Positions 61,576 through 64,000 of a stretch of 64,000 bases of DNA are shown here, piece by piece. Numbering within the stretch: the first letter of the stretch is position 1; each line of letters starts with the position of its first letter. The notes below the pieces were generated by a model that was not told the origin of the DNA, did not search any database, and saw only the letters and a list, made by a program, of their open reading frames with translations. Both the position numbers and the translations under genes were made by a program. This DNA comes from Mycolicibacterium gilvum (GTDB lineage: Bacteria > Actinomycetota > Actinomycetes > Mycobacteriales > Mycobacteriaceae), in NCBI RefSeq assembly GCF_900454025.1, contig NZ_UGQM01000001.1, forward strand, positions 310,001 to 374,000. The letters run 5' to 3'.

Positions 61576-62475
61576 ATGGTTGGCGCGCGAAGCGATGGAG
61601 CTGTCCTGTTCGGTGAGGGCGGGGCTTCCTGGGGGGACCCGCCGACGCCTCACGCGGAGGGGCGCGCAGGCCGCCCGGAGGCGACCCACAGGACCCTCGC
61701 AAGTGAAACCCGCTACCGAGCGGTCGCGTCCAAACCGGTTCGCGCATTCGGTGACTTCGTTGCGATGTCACTGGACACCGCTGTGGCGATCGTGACGAAA
61801 CCGATTGCGTGGCGGGAGTTCTTGCTGCAGTCGTGGTTTGTGGCCCGGGTGTCGTTGCTGCCGACCGTGCTCTTGGCCATCCCTTTCACGGTGCTTCTGG
61901 TCTTCACGTTCAACATCTTGTTGGTCGAGCTGGGTGCCGCAGATCTATCGGGTACCGGCGCAGCCTACGGAGTGGTGTCCCAGCTGGGGCCGGTCGTGAC
62001 AGTCTTGGTAGTGGCCGGGGCGGGTGCCACGGCAATGTGCGCTGACCTGGGGGCGCGCACCATCCGCGAGGAACTTGACGCGCTCAAAGTGATGGGGATC
62101 GACCCGATTCAGGCGCTGGTCGTGCCACGAGTGCTGGCGGCCACCGTCGTTGCGACACTGCTGTCCTCGGTGGTGATCCTGGTCGGTCTGACGGGCAGCT
62201 TCGCCTTCGCGGTGTACGTCCAGCATGTCACCCCCGGAGCCTTCGTCGGGGGTCTTACGTTGCTCACCGGACCCGCCGATGTGGTGATCTCCACTATCAA
62301 GGCCACCTTGTTCGGTATGAGCGCTGGACTGATCGCTTGCTACAAGGGGATCTCAGTCGGAGGGGGCCCGGCCGGGGTCGGGAACGCTGTCAACGAGACC
62401 GTGGTGTTCACCTTCATGGCGCTGTTCGCCATCAACATCATCACCACCGCGGTCGGCGTCCAGGTGACGATATGA
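61576..62475 (+). CDS. yrbEA: YrbE/MlaE-family ABC permease (YrbEA of an mce operon)
   Basis: A 299-residue MlaE-type permease, the inner-membrane part of a Mce lipid/steroid importer. Conserved core: GPVVTVLVVAGAGATAMCAD, TIREELDALKVMGIDPIQAL, VVPRVLAATVVATLLS and CYKGISVGGGPAGVGNAVNE. About five hydrophobic helices. The N-terminal 50 residues are an extension; the ATG at 61576 is kept because GGGAGG is 9 nt upstream. ATGA overlap with the second permease gene. Confidence 0.93.
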   Translation: MVGARSDGAVLFGEGGASWGDPPTPHAEGRAGRPEATHRTLASETRYRAVASKPVRAFGDFVAMSLDTAVAIVTKPIAWREFLLQSWFVARVSLLPTVLLAIPFTVLLVFTFNILLVELGAADLSGTGAAYGVVSQLGPVVTVLVVAGAGATAMCADLGARTIREELDALKVMGIDPIQALVVPRVLAATVVATLLSSVVILVGLTGSFAFAVYVQHVTPGAFVGGLTLLTGPADVVISTIKATLFGMSAGLIACYKGISVGGGPAGVGNAVNETVVFTFMALFAINIITTAVGVQVTI

Positions 62476-63326
62476 GCGCCGGTGTCCCGAGCAAGCTCCG
62501 CCCGAGGCTCCATCGCGCCGTGGCGGCATCGGTGGACGGTTTGACCACGATCGGCACCCAGGCGCAGTTCTTCGCAGGCACCATCGGTGCGATCCCTACC
62601 GCCTTCGCCAAGTACAAGACCGAAATGGTGCGGCTGATCGCCAACATGAGTCTTGGCGCGGGCGCGCTGGCTGTCATCGGAGGCACCGTCGTCATCGTCG
62701 CCTTCCTGACGTTGTCGACGGGCGCACTGATCGCGGTGCAGGGCTACACACAGTTCTCCAATATCGGGGTGGAGGCCTTGACCGGATTCGCTTCGGCGTA
62801 CTTCAACGTGCGACTGATCGCACCTTCGGTTGCCGCCATCGGAATGGCTGCCACCATCGGAGCCGGTGCCACGGCGCAACTGGGCGCGATGCGGATCAAC
62901 GAGGAAATCGACGCGCTGGAAGTGATCGGCATCCGTTCGGTGGCTTATCTGGCGGCCAATCGGGTCGTCGCCGGGGTGATCGTGGTGATTCCGCTGTACT
63001 GCGTCGCGATGCTGATGGCCTTTCTGGCCGCCCGGTTCGGCACGACGTTCATCTATGGACAGTCGACCGGTGTGTATGACCACTACTTCAACACGTTCCT
63101 CAATCCAACCGACATGGTGTGGTCGTTTGTTCAGGTGATCGTCATGGCGATCGTCATCATGCTGGTGCACACCTACTACGGCTTCACCGCCTCGGGCGGG
63201 CCTGCGGGCGTCGGGGAAGCAGTGGGACGTGCGGTGCGCGCGTCCCTGATCTCTGCCGTGTTCGTCACTCTGTTCATGACACTGGCCATCTATGGACAGT
63301 CCGGCAACTTCCACCTGTCCGGATAG
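62472..63326 (+). CDS. yrbEB: YrbE/MlaE-family ABC permease (YrbEB)
   Basis: A 284-residue second permease of the mce operon. It has IAPSVAAIGMAATIGAGATA, MRINEEIDALEVIGIRSVAY, NRVVAGVIVVIPLYCVAML and [20 protein letters not shown]. It forms a heterodimer with YrbEA; the ATPase (MceG/Mkl) is normally encoded elsewhere. The mce gene starts 5 nt after its stop codon. Confidence 0.94.
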   Translation: MSAGVPSKLRPRLHRAVAASVDGLTTIGTQAQFFAGTIGAIPTAFAKYKTEMVRLIANMSLGAGALAVIGGTVVIVAFLTLSTGALIAVQGYTQFSNIGVEALTGFASAYFNVRLIAPSVAAIGMAATIGAGATAQLGAMRINEEIDALEVIGIRSVAYLAANRVVAGVIVVIPLYCVAMLMAFLAARFGTTFIYGQSTGVYDHYFNTFLNPTDMVWSFVQVIVMAIVIMLVHTYYGFTASGGPAGVGEAVGRAVRASLISAVFVTLFMTLAIYGQSGNFHLSG

Positions 63327-63331
63327 CCGCC

Positions 63332-64000
63332 ATGGATGTGAGTTGGAAGCAAAGGCGTATCCACCCAATATGGTGGACACTCGGGCTTTTTGCCGTCATC
63401 GCCACGATCGTGGTGGTGTGCGCCGGCCTGTTCATGGGATCGTTCAATACCTACACCCCGGTAATATTGGCCTCGGACCGGACCGGTTTGGTGATGGAGA
63501 CCGGCGCGAAGGTCAAGCTCCGTGGCGTCGAGGTCGGCCGCGTCGCGGGCATCAAATCCGGCACGCAGCCGGTGAGCCTGACATTGGAAATGTTCCCCGA
63601 TCAGCTCCGCTACATCCCGGCCAATGTCGAAGCCGAGATCCGAGCCACCACCGCGTTCGGCGCAAAGTATGTCGACCTGGTCTATCCCGAGAATCCCAGC
63701 CCCAAACGCCTGGCGGCAGGGCAGGTGCTGCAGTCGCGCAACGTCAGCACAGAAGTCAACACCGTCTTCGAAAATCTGGTCGGGGTGCTGGACCAGATCG
63801 ACGTCGCCAAGCTCAACGCCACACTGACCGCCTTCGCCGACGGCGTGCGCGGTCAGGGACCACGCATCGGTGAAGCGACAACTGCGGCCAACGAAGTCCT
63901 GCTCGAGATCAACCCGCGAATGGACACCGTGGCCCAGGATTGGCGCTCCTTCAAGGGATTCAACGACACCTACAGCGTTGCCGCCCAAGACATTCTGGCC
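63332..64000 (+). CDS. mceA: MceA-type MlaD/Mce protein, 3' end beyond the window
   Basis: 223 residues are visible. A short cytosolic start (MDVSWKQRRIHPIWWTLG), one signal-anchor helix (LFAVIATIVVVCAGLFMG) and the MlaD domain (VMETGAKVKLRGVEVGRVAG, IRATTAFGAKYVDLVYP) are followed by the helical MCE-type region. It is a cell-wall-exposed substrate-shuttling subunit of the Mce complex. First of what should be six mce genes; the rest lies outside the window. Probably imports the hydrophobic substrate handled by the catabolic genes upstream. Confidence 0.93.
   Translation, partial: MDVSWKQRRIHPIWWTLGLFAVIATIVVVCAGLFMGSFNTYTPVILASDRTGLVMETGAKVKLRGVEVGRVAGIKSGTQPVSLTLEMFPDQLRYIPANVEAEIRATTAFGAKYVDLVYPENPSPKRLAAGQVLQSRNVSTEVNTVFENLVGVLDQIDVAKLNATLTAFADGVRGQGPRIGEATTAANEVLLEINPRMDTVAQDWRSFKGFNDTYSVAAQDILA

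Overview
The window looks like the chromosome of a rapidly growing mycobacterium (Mycolicibacterium-like). It is uniformly GC-rich, uses many GTG and TTG starts, has long chains of genes overlapping by ATGA or GTGA, and carries mycobacterial hallmarks: YrbE/Mce transport genes, many FadE-type acyl-CoA dehydrogenases and a chromosomal aac(2'). From memory, the order hsp20 - nirBD - CbiX-like - HemD-like regulator - aac(2') - pxpC/pxpB - FecB2-like lipoprotein matches the M. tuberculosis Rv0250c-Rv0265c neighbourhood, with some genes missing.

Region 1 (1-14.55 kb) is core chromosome: Hsp20, assimilatory nitrite reductase NirBD, a ferredoxin, siroheme/tetrapyrrole accessory genes, AAC(2')-I, 5-oxoprolinase subunits, a queuosine-precursor-type transporter, a siderophore-binding lipoprotein, a YeiH-like exporter with a 40-residue membrane ORF in front of it, and a LysE exporter. 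A roughly 65-bp palindromic repeat occurs three times here. One copy supplies the C-terminus of the CbiX-like protein and another is split by an IS3-family element. Region 2 (14.55-18.1 kb) is a wrecked mobile segment: a TnsA-like endonuclease gene and the start of a TnsB-like gene (a Tn7-like remnant), cut by an IS3-family element whose other side abuts a truncated FAD/Fe-S flavoprotein gene.

Region 3 (18.1-64 kb) is a large catabolic island. It holds two cytochromes P450, a [2Fe-2S] ferredoxin with its reductase, a Baeyer-Villiger-type monooxygenase, a GMC oxidoreductase, aldehyde dehydrogenases, two kinds of acyl-CoA synthetase, two CoA-transferases, four acyl-CoA dehydrogenases, two split MaoC hydratase pairs plus a third MaoC protein, three SDRs, an HMG-CoA-lyase-like enzyme, an amidohydrolase and two thiolase/DUF35 modules. 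One module contains a cysteine-less, Ltp2-like aldolase. The island ends in a yrbE-yrbE-mce transport operon that runs off the window. Together these parts suggest uptake, oxidation, CoA activation and beta-oxidation or retro-aldol/retro-Claisen cleavage of a hydrophobic branched or cyclic compound such as a terpenoid or steroid; the substrate itself is not shown.

The most notable signal is a family of about a dozen AT-rich partly palindromic sites (consensus near CCAAATTCTGNGTAGATTT). They sit in front of nearly every transcription unit of the island, including the mce operon. A fused tandem-TetR protein encoded inside the island is the obvious candidate regulator. Four insertion sequences lie at the edge of or within the island (a fifth lies in Region 1). 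One, IS1182-like, splits an aldehyde dehydrogenase gene exactly at a CTAG duplication, and removing it restores a 524-codon frame. No tRNA, rRNA or CRISPR array was recognised.
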